Shown piece by piece: positions 10,141 through 19,155 of a stretch of 64,000 nucleotides of DNA. Under the pieces are notes generated by a model. That model worked only from the letters and a program-made list of their open reading frames with translations. It did not search any database and had not been told where the DNA came from. The stretch's first letter is position 1; each line of letters opens with the position of its first letter. The position numbers and the translations under genes are program-made. The stretch spans positions 1,488,001 through 1,552,000 of the forward strand of contig CP026511.1 of assembly GCA_004010935.1 (NCBI GenBank), in the 5' to 3' direction. The stretch is from Pseudomonadaceae bacterium SI-3 (GTDB lineage: Bacteria; Pseudomonadota; Gammaproteobacteria; Pseudomonadales; Pseudomonadaceae).

Positions 10141-11387
10141 TGTTCAGGCCGCTCAGCATCTTCATTGGCAGCCGTTACACGCGAGCCAAGCGTCGCAATC
10201 ATTTCATTTCATTCATCTCGCTGACGTCCATGATCGGGCTGTCGTTGGGCGTGCTGGCGATGATCATTGTGCTGTCCGTCATGAATGGCTTTCAGCGCGA
10301 GATGAGCAACCGCATCCTGGGCATGGTGCCGCACGCCGTGATAGCCGGTGACGGAAGGCCGGTGGACGACTGGCAATCGCTGGCCGAGCAGCTACGTGCG
10401 CATCCAGGGGTGCTCGGTACGGCACCGATCACTCAACTTGAAGGCATGCTTTCGTACAGGGGGTCGATGCAGCCGATTGAAATCAAGGGCATCGATCCGA
10501 AGGCCGAAAGCGAAGTGTCTATCCTCGGCTCGAAGATGGTCGCAGGCAGTCTCGACGACCTAGAGGCTGGGGAATCCGGCGTAATTGTCGGGCTGATGAC
10601 TGCGCGTCGATTTGGTCTGAAGCTGGGCGATAAGCTCACGCTGATCGTGCCTGAGCTCAGCGATGCGCCTGGTGGTATTACACCGCGGATGCAGCGTCTG
10701 AACGTCGTCGGGGTGTTCAAGGTGGGAGCTGAGCTGGACGGTAGTTTGGCTATGATTCACCGAGCTGATGCAGCCCAGATACTTCGTTGGCAGCCAGATC
10801 AGGTCGAAGGCGTGAGGGTCAGGCTGGCTGATCTTTATCGGGCTCCGCAGCTCGCAACCGAGCTTGTCGCCGAGCTCGGCAAAGGTTATCGCAGTGAGGA
10901 CTGGTCGCTTACCCAGGGGAGTTTGTTCAGTGCGATGAAGATGGAAAAGACCATGATTGGCCTGTTGCTTCTGCTGATCGTGGCGGTGGCAGCGTTCAAT
11001 ATCATCGCCACCCTGATCATGGTAGTCGCCGACAAGCGAGCGGATATCGCGATCCTGCGTACCCTTGGCGCAACGCCACGGCAAATCATGGCGATCTTCA
11101 TGGTTCAGGGAAGCATCATCGGAATGACGGGAACCCTAATAGGGACGGTGCTGGGCGTGCTTGGTGCGATGAACGTCAGTGCCCTGGTGGCCTGGCTGGA
11201 AAAGGTATCGGGACAGCACATCTTCAGTTCGGATGTGTACTTCATCAGCACCCTGCCATCTGAACTGCGGCTGCAAGATGTCTTGCTGGTAACGCTGGCG
11301 GCGCTACTGCTCAGTTTCCTGGCGACGGTCTATCCCGCTTGGCGGGCCGCACAGACACAGCCGGCTGAAGCGCTGCGCTACGAGTAA
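10140..11387 (+). CDS. lolE: Lipoprotein-releasing ABC transporter permease LolE
   Basis: A 415-residue paralogue of LolC with the same topology and nearly the same N terminus (MFRPLS...RYTRA) and C terminus ([18 protein letters not shown]). The periplasmic domain is the most divergent part, as expected for the subunit that binds lipoprotein substrates. It is translationally coupled to lolD. Its last base lies 9 bases from the end of the convergent DUF2062 gene, with no hairpin between. Confidence 0.93.
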   Translation: MFRPLSIFIGSRYTRAKRRNHFISFISLTSMIGLSLGVLAMIIVLSVMNGFQREMSNRILGMVPHAVIAGDGRPVDDWQSLAEQLRAHPGVLGTAPITQLEGMLSYRGSMQPIEIKGIDPKAESEVSILGSKMVAGSLDDLEAGESGVIVGLMTARRFGLKLGDKLTLIVPELSDAPGGITPRMQRLNVVGVFKVGAELDGSLAMIHRADAAQILRWQPDQVEGVRVRLADLYRAPQLATELVAELGKGYRSEDWSLTQGSLFSAMKMEKTMIGLLLLLIVAVAAFNIIATLIMVVADKRADIAILRTLGATPRQIMAIFMVQGSIIGMTGTLIGTVLGVLGAMNVSALVAWLEKVSGQHIFSSDVYFISTLPSELRLQDVLLVTLAALLLSFLATVYPAWRAAQTQPAEALRYE

Positions 11388-11396
11388 GGAACAGTC

Positions 11397-11912
11397 TTAG
11401 CGGCGGTCCATTTGCCGCTTGCGCCAACTGCGTCCGACCCACCAGCGCCAATAGCTCTGAGTGGCGATATAGCCCAATATCGCCACCACAACGCCGACAA
11501 CGAATGAGCCTAGGAAGAGCGGTTGCCAGTGGCTGTCGAGCATCTGACGCACCCAGGCAAGGCTGAGCTCCATCGGCATCGGGGAAACCGGCGTGTCCAG
11601 CAGCCAGGCGCCTACCTTGTAATTGCAATAGAACACCGGCGGCATCGTCAGTGGGTTAGTCAGCCAGACCAAGCCCACAGCGATCGGCAGGTTTGCCCTT
11701 GCTGGCACGGCGCACAACGCGGCCGCCAGCATCTGCAGGGGCATCGGGATCATGGCCCAGAACAGACCGATAGCCATCGCTCTGGAAACCGAATGCCGGT
11801 TTAGATGGAGCAGGTTGGGGTCATGGATCAACGTGCCGAGAAACCGCAAAGACTTGTGCGCCTTTAGACGGTCGGGGTGAGGCATGTAGCGTTTAAAAAA
11901 ACGACGCGGCAT
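11397..11912 (-). CDS. DUF2062 membrane protein
   Basis: A 171-residue protein with two to three membrane helices (about residues 45-70, 75-95 and 135-160) after a basic N terminus (MPRRFFKRYMP). The segment GLFWAMIPMPLQMLAAA and the Asn-Pro-rich loop LTNPLTMPPVFYCNYKVG are typical of DUF2062. Function is unknown; homologues sit next to lolE and comA in Pseudomonas. It is divergent from comA. Confidence 0.85.
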   Translation of the reverse strand: MPRRFFKRYMPHPDRLKAHKSLRFLGTLIHDPNLLHLNRHSVSRAMAIGLFWAMIPMPLQMLAAALCAVPARANLPIAVGLVWLTNPLTMPPVFYCNYKVGAWLLDTPVSPMPMELSLAWVRQMLDSHWQPLFLGSFVVGVVVAILGYIATQSYWRWWVGRSWRKRQMDRR

Positions 11913-12093
11913 GAAGATTCTCTGGCGGGGCGAAGCGCGCCCGATTATGCCTGAAACGAGACCCGGCGCTGAGAGGAGTTTGTGACATAAATTCTACACT
12001 GTGAGTGCCGACAGGACGTCGGTCAGGCTATGTGACTCGGCGGTTTAACCTATCCGGAGCGGCCAGTCACGGGAAAGGAATCCAGGAGAACCG

Positions 12094-14319
12094 ATGCGTA
12101 CAGCGATGCTGGCGCTGGCAGCAGGCCTTCTACTGCTGCGTTTTTTACCGCAATTACCGCCTGTCTCAGCGTTGCCGTTCATATTGGCGGCGGGCCTGGT
12201 CTTGCTTCCGTTCCGCTGGCGAGCGATCGGTTGTTTTCTCTGCGGGTTTGCATGGGCGTGTCTCAGCGCCCATGAGGCGCTGGATGACCGCCTTTCAACC
12301 GAGCGTGATGGCCGTACGTTCTGGCTCGAAGGTACGGTGAGCGACCTACCGGATGTTCGTGGCGGTGTGGTGCGCTTCGAACTGGTCAATATATCGTCCC
12401 GGCATAGCGACCTGCCGTCCAGGCTTCGCTTGGCATGGTACGACGGCCCCATGGTGCAGGCGGGTGAGCGATGGCGGCTCGCTGCCAAATTGAAAAAGCC
12501 ACGGGGCTTGGTCAATCCGCACTCTTTCGATTACGAGGCCTGGCTCTTGGCTCGGCGGATCGGTGCCAGCGGCACGATCAAAGCCGGAGAGCGCGTGTCG
12601 GTGGCAGAGGGTGGACCGGGATGGCGCGACCAGTTGCGGCAACGCTTGTTGGCGGTCGATGCTCAGGGCCGCTCCGGCGCTATTGCCGCGCTGGTAGTGG
12701 GCGATGACAGCGGCCTGTCCACCACGGATTGGCGCACGCTCCAGGACACCGGAACCGTTCATTTGATGGTTATATCGGGGCAGCACGTGGGCATGCTGGC
12801 CGGCTTGCTTTACGGCCTGGTGGCATTGTTAGCGCGTTGGGGAATTTGGCCGCGGCGCGTCGCCTGGTTGCCCTGCGCTTGTAGCCTGGCCTTGGCTGGA
12901 GCGCTTGCGTACGGCTGGCTGGCGGGTTTTGAAGTCCCAGTCCAGCGAGCGCTGGTGATGGTCTCTCTGGTGCTCCTGTGGCGTTTGCGGTATCGGCATT
13001 TGGGTGTCTGGCTGCCACTGCTGATTGCCCTTGATGCTGTCCTGCTGTTGGATCCGCTAGTAGGGCTGCAGTCGGGCTTCTGGTTGTCTTTCTTAGCGGT
13101 GGCGCTTCTTGCTCTGGTGTTCCGCGGCCGGCTTGGAAGCTGGAGTTGGTGGCGCGCATTAGGCCGTGCACAGTGGAGCATGGCCCTGGGCCTGTTGCCG
13201 ATCCTGCTGGCGCTAGGCTTGCCGGTTAGCCTGAGTGGGCCGATTGCCAACCTCTTTGCAGTCCCACTGGTCAGCGCGGTAATCGTTCCGCTGTCGTTGT
13301 TAGGCACGTCCTTGTTGTGGTTGCCAGGCGTTGGCGAGCCGGTGCTATGGGTGGCAGGTGGGTTATTGGCAATTCTCTTTGATGCGCTGCAATGGCTTGC
13401 CGGCTGGCAGCCGGCGTGGCTACCAGCGTCATTGCCGATTTGGGCTTGGCTGCTGGTTGCGCTTGGGACGCTGCTGATCCTGCTTCCGCCCGGAATACCG
13501 TTTCGGGCGTTGGGTCTGGTGTTTCTGCTGCCGCTGCTGTTTCCACCCATCGACAAGCCGGCAGCAGGGCAGGCTGAAGTCTGGCTGTTCGACGTCGGTC
13601 AGGGGCTCGCTGTGCTGGTCCGCACGCATGACCATGCGCTGCTGTACGACACAGGGCCGCGATATGGTGACTTCGACATCGGCGAGCGGGTTGTATTGCC
13701 GTCGTTGCGCACGCTGGGGGTGAGTGGTCTCGATTTGATGATTCTCAGCCATGCCGATAGCGACCATGCGGGTGGCGCTTCTGCGATCCAGCGACAGATG
13801 CAAGCTGGGCGAGTGGTCAGTGGTGAGCCGGCAAGACTGCCTGCTTCGCTAAGCGCCGAGATGTGCCGTTCCGGAGACGCCTGGGAATGGAGTGGAGTCC
13901 GCTTTACGCTTTGGCAATCACCACGGGCCAGAGATGGAAACCAGTCCTCCTGCGTGCTACTGATCGAGGCGAGCGGCGAACGTCTGCTGCTCACCGGCGA
14001 CATCGACGTGGATACCGAGCAAGTACTCCTGACGAGCAACATGCCGCTTGAGGCCGAATGGTTGTTAGTGCCACATCACGGCAGTCGCAGCTCGTCGTCA
14101 GCCGCATTCATCGAGGCAACAGGTGCCGGAGGTGCGCTCATCTCGCGCAGCTTGCATAACGCATTCGGCCATCCGCATCTGGAAGTGTTGCAGCGGCTGC
14201 ACACTGCCGGAGCGCGGCTTTATGACACGGCGGAGCTAGGAGCGATTCGGATTCGCCTCGGCCGTTTCGAGCCTGCTCGAGGATTACGTACCGAGCGTCG
14301 ATTCTGGCGGGAAAAATGA
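12094..14319 (+). CDS. comA: DNA uptake channel protein ComA/ComEC/Rec2
   Basis: A 741-residue polytopic protein. An N-terminal region with early helices and a DUF4131-like soluble part (to about residue 190) is followed by the competence domain (HLMVISGQHVGMLAGL near 225, then about eight helices). The C-terminal metallo-beta-lactamase-like domain has LSHADSDHAGG near residue 552 and VPHHGSRSS near 655. ComEC proteins carry single-stranded DNA across the inner membrane during natural transformation. A good ribosome site AGGAGA precedes the ATG. comA together with exbB is known from P. stutzeri as a competence locus. Confidence 0.93.
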   Translation: MRTAMLALAAGLLLLRFLPQLPPVSALPFILAAGLVLLPFRWRAIGCFLCGFAWACLSAHEALDDRLSTERDGRTFWLEGTVSDLPDVRGGVVRFELVNISSRHSDLPSRLRLAWYDGPMVQAGERWRLAAKLKKPRGLVNPHSFDYEAWLLARRIGASGTIKAGERVSVAEGGPGWRDQLRQRLLAVDAQGRSGAIAALVVGDDSGLSTTDWRTLQDTGTVHLMVISGQHVGMLAGLLYGLVALLARWGIWPRRVAWLPCACSLALAGALAYGWLAGFEVPVQRALVMVSLVLLWRLRYRHLGVWLPLLIALDAVLLLDPLVGLQSGFWLSFLAVALLALVFRGRLGSWSWWRALGRAQWSMALGLLPILLALGLPVSLSGPIANLFAVPLVSAVIVPLSLLGTSLLWLPGVGEPVLWVAGGLLAILFDALQWLAGWQPAWLPASLPIWAWLLVALGTLLILLPPGIPFRALGLVFLLPLLFPPIDKPAAGQAEVWLFDVGQGLAVLVRTHDHALLYDTGPRYGDFDIGERVVLPSLRTLGVSGLDLMILSHADSDHAGGASAIQRQMQAGRVVSGEPARLPASLSAEMCRSGDAWEWSGVRFTLWQSPRARDGNQSSCVLLIEASGERLLLTGDIDVDTEQVLLTSNMPLEAEWLLVPHHGSRSSSSAAFIEATGAGGALISRSLHNAFGHPHLEVLQRLHTAGARLYDTAELGAIRIRLGRFEPARGLRTERRFWREK

Positions 14320-14390
14320 GAACCGGGGCCGTCGGCTGGCTGGCGGCCCTATGCTAGAGTGGCGCCACTTTTTCGAGGGGGATTCATCTC

Positions 14391-15023
14391 GTGTGGGAGC
14401 TGGTTAAAGCGGGCGGCTGGATAATGCTGCCAATCATCCTGTGTTCCATCGCGGCCGCCGGTATTGTTGCCGAAAGGCTATGGACGCTTCGGCCTAGTCG
14501 AGTGACCCCACCACACCTGCTTGGCCAGGTGTGGAAATGGATCAAGGACAAGAAGCTCAGTAATCAAAAGCTCAAGGAGCTGCGCGCGGATTCGCCGCTG
14601 GGGGAGATACTGGCTGCTGGTCTGGCTAACTCCAAGCATGGTCGAGAGATCATGAAGGAATGCATCGAAGAAGCGGCCGCCCGCGTCGTCCATGACCTCG
14701 AGCGCTACCTCAACGCGTTGGGTACGATTGCAGGCATCGCTCCCTTGCTCGGGCTTCTCGGTACTGTGCTGGGCATGATCGAAATTTTCAGTGCCTTCAT
14801 GGGCTCTGGCATGGCCAACGCACCGTTGCTCGCAGCGGGTATTTCCAAAGCGCTGATTACTACCGCGGCGGGTCTGATGGTCGGCATACCGGCACTGTTC
14901 TTCCATCGCTTCCTCCTGCGCCGAGTAGAAGAACTCGTGGTCGGTATGGAGCAGGAAGCGATCAAGTTGGTTGAAGTTGTGCAGGGTGACCGTGACGTCG
15001 ACCTAGGTGAGGGCAGGGCGTGA
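14391..15023 (+). CDS. exbB: ExbB/TolQ-type proton channel protein
   Basis: A 210-residue protein with three membrane helices (about 10-30, 105-130, 150-175) and the MotA/TolQ/ExbB signature around LNALGTIAGIAPLLGLLGTVLGMIE (residues about 105-130). It is predicted to form the proton-driven motor with the ExbD-like protein encoded next. The start is GTG at 14391, preceded by GAGGGGG. Its position after comA and before lpxK is the conserved Pseudomonas arrangement, so it may serve competence or envelope transport and need not serve TonB. Confidence 0.9.
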   Translation: MWELVKAGGWIMLPIILCSIAAAGIVAERLWTLRPSRVTPPHLLGQVWKWIKDKKLSNQKLKELRADSPLGEILAAGLANSKHGREIMKECIEEAAARVVHDLERYLNALGTIAGIAPLLGLLGTVLGMIEIFSAFMGSGMANAPLLAAGISKALITTAAGLMVGIPALFFHRFLLRRVEELVVGMEQEAIKLVEVVQGDRDVDLGEGRA

Positions 15024-15448
15024 AGTTTCGTCGCAAGGCGCGGGAAAATGTCGACATCGGCTTGGCCCCGCTGATCGATGTGGTGTTCATTCTGTTGTTG
15101 TTCTTCGTGGTGACCACCACTTTTACTCGCGAAACCCAACTGCAGGTTGATCTGCCGGAGGCGGCGAGCGGGTCGCCACCGCAGGAAACTGAGCAGAAGC
15201 GGCTGGAGGTTGTGATCGACGTCAGTGGCAACTTCAGTCTCAATGGCAAGTCGTTGGTCAAGCATGACCTGAACACATTAATGGCGGCGCTCAGCAAGGA
15301 GTCGGGCGGCGATACAAGTTTGCCGATGATCATCAGTGCCGACGGTAAAACTCCGCACCAAGCGGTCATTACCGCCATGGACGCAGCCGGGAAACTGGGC
15401 TTCGCGCACCTGCGCATCACTACCATTGAGGCCCAGCCGGAGCCCTAA
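15020..15448 (+). CDS. exbD: ExbD/TolR-type protein
   Basis: A 142-residue protein with a short cytoplasmic N terminus, one membrane helix containing the key aspartate ([16 protein letters not shown], residues about 15-30) and a periplasmic domain. The GTG start overlaps the exbB stop (GTGA). The aspartate is expected to take part in proton passage through the ExbB pore. The stop overlaps the lpxK ATG by one base (TAATG). Confidence 0.92.
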   Translation: MKFRRKARENVDIGLAPLIDVVFILLLFFVVTTTFTRETQLQVDLPEAASGSPPQETEQKRLEVVIDVSGNFSLNGKSLVKHDLNTLMAALSKESGGDTSLPMIISADGKTPHQAVITAMDAAGKLGFAHLRITTIEAQPEP

Positions 15449-16452
15449 TGTCCTTTGCTGATCGTCTCCAGCGGGCCTGGTACGAAGGGCATCCTGCCTT
15501 GGCGCTGCTCGCACCGTTGGAAATGCTCTACCGCCGCGTGGTGATTGCTAAGCGAAAGCGGTTCATCAGCGGAGTGATCGATTGCTATCGGGCGCCCGTG
15601 CCTGTGGTGGTGGTCGGAAATATCACCGTTGGCGGTACCGGCAAGACCCCCCTGATTCTCTGGCTCATCGAGCACTGTCAGCGACGCGGCCTGAAAGTCG
15701 GTGTAGTCAGTCGTGGCTACGGTGCCAGACCACCGGAATATCCGTGGCGGGTAGAGCCCGAGCATTCTGCAGTCGAGGTTGGCGATGAACCATTGCTGAT
15801 CGCGCAACGAACAAACGTACCGGTGATGATTGATCCTGATCGTTCCCGCGCGGTTCGTAAATTGCTCGAACTTGAGCTGCTGGACCTGATCCTTTCCGAC
15901 GATGGACTGCAGCATTACCGGTTGGGGCGCGATCTGGAGCTGGTCCTCATTGATGCTGCTCGTGGACTGGGCAATCAACGCTGTTTGCCCGCTGGCCCGC
16001 TACGTGAGCCACTGGAGCGACTGGAGTCGGTCGATGCGGTGCTGATAAACGGCGCGCAGGCAGATAGTCCCTCGGGTTTTTCATTTGCCTTGCAACCATC
16101 GAAATTGATCGAGTTGAGCACTGGGCAGGTCTGGCCTCTTGGCCATTTTCCGGCAGGCCAGCGGATGCATGCAGTCGCTGGAATCGGCAATCCACAGCGT
16201 TTCTTCGCCACGCTCGAGGCGCTACACTGGCGGCCGATTCCGCATGCCTTCGCCGATCACGCTCGTTATAGCCTGGAGCAGCTGAGTTTCAGTCCAGAGC
16301 TACCCTTGGTGATGACCGAGAAGGATGCGGTCAAATGCCGGGCTTTTGCGCTGCCGGGCTGGTGTTATCTCCAAGTCCAGGCCGAGCCTTCCGCAGCTTT
16401 CGTCACTTGGTTTGATTCCCAGCTGGACCGTTTGCTGCCCGTTCATCCCTAA
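15448..16452 (+). CDS. lpxK: Tetraacyldisaccharide 4'-kinase
   Basis: A 334-residue kinase of lipid A synthesis, which phosphorylates the 4' position of the tetraacyldisaccharide-1-phosphate at the inner membrane. An N-terminal hydrophobic segment (about 15-35) precedes the P-loop [12 protein letters not shown] (about 60-71); [14 protein letters not shown] near residue 150 is the LpxK signature. Length is typical. It is coupled to exbD and followed by ycaR and kdsB, so the operon joins lipid A and Kdo steps. Confidence 0.95.
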   Translation: MSFADRLQRAWYEGHPALALLAPLEMLYRRVVIAKRKRFISGVIDCYRAPVPVVVVGNITVGGTGKTPLILWLIEHCQRRGLKVGVVSRGYGARPPEYPWRVEPEHSAVEVGDEPLLIAQRTNVPVMIDPDRSRAVRKLLELELLDLILSDDGLQHYRLGRDLELVLIDAARGLGNQRCLPAGPLREPLERLESVDAVLINGAQADSPSGFSFALQPSKLIELSTGQVWPLGHFPAGQRMHAVAGIGNPQRFFATLEALHWRPIPHAFADHARYSLEQLSFSPELPLVMTEKDAVKCRAFALPGWCYLQVQAEPSAAFVTWFDSQLDRLLPVHP

Positions 16453-16501
16453 GCCGCTCGATCTGCCAGGTGCGGTCGGCTGCATCCAAGGACTGCACAC
16501 C

Positions 16502-16687
16502 ATGGATACCAAACTGCTCGATATTCTTGCCTGCCCGCTCTGTAAGGGGCCGCTGAAGCTGACCGATGACAAGTCCGAACTGATCTGCAAGGCCGACGGC
16601 ATGGCTTTTCCGGTCCGGGACGGCATCCCGGTGATGCTTGAAAGCGAAGCCCGCACCCTCGACGTGGATGAGCGTCTGGACAAATGA
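16502..16687 (+). CDS. ycaR: Trm112-family protein YcaR
   Basis: A 61-residue protein with CPLCKGPL near residue 11 and a single later cysteine in [20 protein letters not shown]. This is the UPF0434/Trm112 family, a small zinc-ribbon-like protein normally found between lpxK and kdsB. I chose the ATG at 16502; the reading frame is open upstream but that part overlaps lpxK and is not conserved. It overlaps kdsB by ATGA. Its cellular role in bacteria is not firmly known. Confidence 0.9.
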   Translation: MDTKLLDILACPLCKGPLKLTDDKSELICKADGMAFPVRDGIPVMLESEARTLDVDERLDK

Positions 16688-17448
16688 CTAACGCTTATAC
16701 CGTGGTCATCCCGGCGCGTTACGCATCCACGCGCCTTCCGGGCAAACCTCTGCAGGACATTGCTGGCAAGCCGATGATTCGCCATGTCTGGGAGCAGGCC
16801 TGCAAGAGCCGGGCGCAGCGGGTGGTGATCGCCACGGACGATCAGCGCATATTGCAAGCCTGCGAAGGCTTCGGTGCGCAGGTTTTGCTAACCCGGGTCG
16901 ACCACAATTCGGGCACCGATCGGCTTGCCGAGGTGGCGGGCCAGCTGGGCTTAACGGCTGACGCGATAGTCGTCAACGTACAGGGCGATGAACCATTGAT
17001 TCCGCCTTCGCTGATCGACCAGGTGGCACTCAATCTGGCTGCTCACCCCGAAGCCGCGATCGCCACGCTTGCCGAGCCAATCAGCGATCCGCACGCGCTC
17101 TTTAACCCGAACGTGGTGAAGGTGCTGAGCGATATCAATGGGCTGGCGCTGACTTTCAGTCGCGCGACACTGCCGTGGGCGCGGGACGAATTCGCTCGTA
17201 AGCCCGGTGCGCTTCCGAGTAATGTTCCGTACCGTCGACACATCGGCATCTATGCCTATCGGGCCGGGTTCCTGGCTGACTTCGTGGCCTGGGGGCCGTG
17301 CTGGCTGGAGAATACTGAGTGCCTGGAGCAATTACGTGCGCTCTGGCACGGCAAGCGCATTCATGTCGCCGATGCGGTCGAGGCGCCTCCGGCTGGCGTC
17401 GATACCGCCGAAGATCTTGACCGCGTCCGCAAGCTGCTCGGAGCTTGA
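16684..17448 (+). CDS. kdsB: 3-deoxy-manno-octulosonate cytidylyltransferase
   Basis: A 254-residue CMP-Kdo synthetase. [24 protein letters not shown] is the N-terminal nucleotide-binding signature; [12 protein letters not shown] and [15 protein letters not shown] are the later conserved segments. It activates Kdo with CTP for the lipopolysaccharide inner core. Start and end are both overlapped by neighbours (ycaR by 4 bases; ptpA begins 3 bases after the stop). Confidence 0.97.
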   Translation: MTNAYTVVIPARYASTRLPGKPLQDIAGKPMIRHVWEQACKSRAQRVVIATDDQRILQACEGFGAQVLLTRVDHNSGTDRLAEVAGQLGLTADAIVVNVQGDEPLIPPSLIDQVALNLAAHPEAAIATLAEPISDPHALFNPNVVKVLSDINGLALTFSRATLPWARDEFARKPGALPSNVPYRRHIGIYAYRAGFLADFVAWGPCWLENTECLEQLRALWHGKRIHVADAVEAPPAGVDTAEDLDRVRKLLGA

Positions 17449-17450
17449 GC

Positions 17451-17915
17451 GTGAAGGTTCTGTTCGTTTGCATGGGTAACATCTGCCGATCGCCCACTGC
17501 TGAGGCTGTGCTGCGCAAGTACGTACAGGGTGCTCAGCTGGACAGTCGAATCGCCATAGATTCGGCTGGAACCGGTGACTGGCATGCCGGGAAGGGGCCC
17601 GATCAGCGCGCTTGCCAGGCTGCAGCCAAACGAGGCTACGACCTCAGCGCTCTTAAGGCGCGTCAGGTGACCGCCGACGATTTTCAGCGTTTCGATCTCA
17701 TCCTGGCGATGGATCACGACAACCTAAAGCGGCTGCAGGCCCTGCGTCCAGCAGACTCACACGGTGAGCTCGATCTATTTCTGCGCCGATACAAATTGGG
17801 CACGGGCTCTGTACCCGATCCGTATTACGGCGGGGAGGACGGCTTCGAGCAGGTGCTCGACCTGATCGAGCGTGGTGCTGCTGGATTGCTCGATGAGATC
17901 AGAGGGCGTCAATGA
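17451..17915 (+). CDS. ptpA: Low-molecular-weight protein tyrosine phosphatase
   Basis: A 154-residue phosphatase with the P-loop VCMGNICRSPTAEAV (CX5R near residues 8-15) and the general acid in VPDPYYGG near residue 120. I chose GTG at 17451 (MKVLFVCMGN) instead of the TTG six bases before it because homologues begin almost directly with this strand. Such enzymes dephosphorylate tyrosine kinases or arsenate; here the place between kdsB and murB suggests envelope-linked regulation, which is inference. Confidence 0.92.
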   Translation: MKVLFVCMGNICRSPTAEAVLRKYVQGAQLDSRIAIDSAGTGDWHAGKGPDQRACQAAAKRGYDLSALKARQVTADDFQRFDLILAMDHDNLKRLQALRPADSHGELDLFLRRYKLGTGSVPDPYYGGEDGFEQVLDLIERGAAGLLDEIRGRQ

Positions 17916-18931
17916 GCCTTCTCATCGAGCAGGGTTATTCACTCAAGACGCTCAACACCTTTGCGGTCGAAGCCCATGCCGCCTATTTCGCTGAAGCCCG
18001 GGACGATCAAGCAGTAACCGAAGCGATCAATGAGGCCTGCCGTCTCGACGTTCCGCTATGGATCCTCGGCGGCGGCAGCAATTTGGTACTGACCGGCGAT
18101 GTACAAGCACTGGTGCTGCACATGGCTAGCCGGGGCATTCGAGTTCTTGAGGATGACGGCCAGCAAGTAGTGATAGAAGCGGAGGCTGGCGAGCCTTGGC
18201 ATCCGTTCGTATTGCGGAGCCTAGAGCTTGGTTTGGCTGGGTTGGAAAACCTCAGCCTGATCCCCGGTACGGTCGGTGCGGCACCCATCCAGAATGTCGG
18301 GGCGTACGGGGTCGAGATAAAGGATGTCTTCGCTGGGCTGACTGCACTGGACCGCCAAACTGGCAGTTTGGTGGAGTTCGATTTGGCGGCATGTGAATTT
18401 GCCTACCGCGACAGCCTGTTCAAACGTCAGGCGGGACGCTATGTGATTCTTCGGGTGCGTTTCATGCTTCACCGGACTGCGGAACTAAGTCTTGAGTATG
18501 GCCCGCTCCGTAAGTGGCTGCAGCAGCATGATGTCCAGTCCCCCACACCGATGGATGTGAGTCGTGCGGTCTGTTCGATCCGCAGTGAGAAGCTGCCAGA
18601 CCCTAGGGTTCTGGGCAATGCAGGCAGTTTTTTTAAGAACCCCTTGGTTCCTCAGTCGAAAGCTGACGCCTTGCTCGAGCAATACCCCGATCTGGTGGCG
18701 TTTCCGCAAGGTGGCGGGCAGGTCAAGCTTGCCGCTGGCTGGCTCATTGATCGTGCAGGCTGGAAGGGTTATCGACAGGGGGATGTGGGCGTCCACAGGC
18801 TGCAAGCGTTGGTGCTCGTCAACTACGGCCAAGCAACCGGCCAGCAAATCCTGCAACTTTCCGAAAAGATCCAAGCTGACATCCTAGAGCGTTTCGGTGT
18901 GAAGTTGGAAATCGAGCCGAACGTCGTCTGA
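17912..18931 (+). CDS. murB: UDP-N-acetylenolpyruvoylglucosamine reductase
   Basis: A 339-residue FAD enzyme of peptidoglycan precursor synthesis. ILGGGSNLVL and PGTVGAAPIQNVGAYGVEI form the flavin-binding part, LGNAGSFFKNP holds the catalytic serine, and the C-terminal EIEPNVV holds the catalytic glutamate. The length and the Tyr-rich middle match the E. coli (type I) class. It overlaps ptpA by ATGA and ends the plus-strand run that began at comA/exbB. Confidence 0.96.
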   Translation: MSLLIEQGYSLKTLNTFAVEAHAAYFAEARDDQAVTEAINEACRLDVPLWILGGGSNLVLTGDVQALVLHMASRGIRVLEDDGQQVVIEAEAGEPWHPFVLRSLELGLAGLENLSLIPGTVGAAPIQNVGAYGVEIKDVFAGLTALDRQTGSLVEFDLAACEFAYRDSLFKRQAGRYVILRVRFMLHRTAELSLEYGPLRKWLQQHDVQSPTPMDVSRAVCSIRSEKLPDPRVLGNAGSFFKNPLVPQSKADALLEQYPDLVAFPQGGGQVKLAAGWLIDRAGWKGYRQGDVGVHRLQALVLVNYGQATGQQILQLSEKIQADILERFGVKLEIEPNVV

Positions 18932-19110
18932 CTCTGCACCTTTCGGCTATGCCGTGCCCGTTCTGAGCTTTTTAAGGGTGACGGATCTCCCTGATCTCCG
19001 CGGCTACAGCCGGAAACAGTAAGGGTCGAGTAGGCAGGTTTTCTCTGGGTATCTGAGCGCTCCACAAAAGCGCGGCGCCGCGATCATTCAACGACTGTCC
19101 GCCAACAAAT

Positions 19111-19140
19111 AAAAAAGGGGATGCCGGAGCATCCCCTTTT
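19111..19140. terminator. Terminator of rne, probably bidirectional
   Basis: AAAAGGGGATGC, loop CGGA, GCATCCCCTTTT forms a 12-base-pair stem. On the minus strand six Ts followed by ATTT come after the stem, 16 bases past the rne stop, which makes a good intrinsic terminator. The T4 tail on the plus strand may also end murB transcripts. Confidence 0.85.
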
Positions 19141-19155
19141 ACATCGCTGGTCCTG

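Noticed and set aside
12810..13556. 248-codon minus-strand frame over comA
   Set aside because: Antisense to the Leu-rich membrane part of comA; the Ser/Arg/Pro-rich translation is what such a shadow gives.
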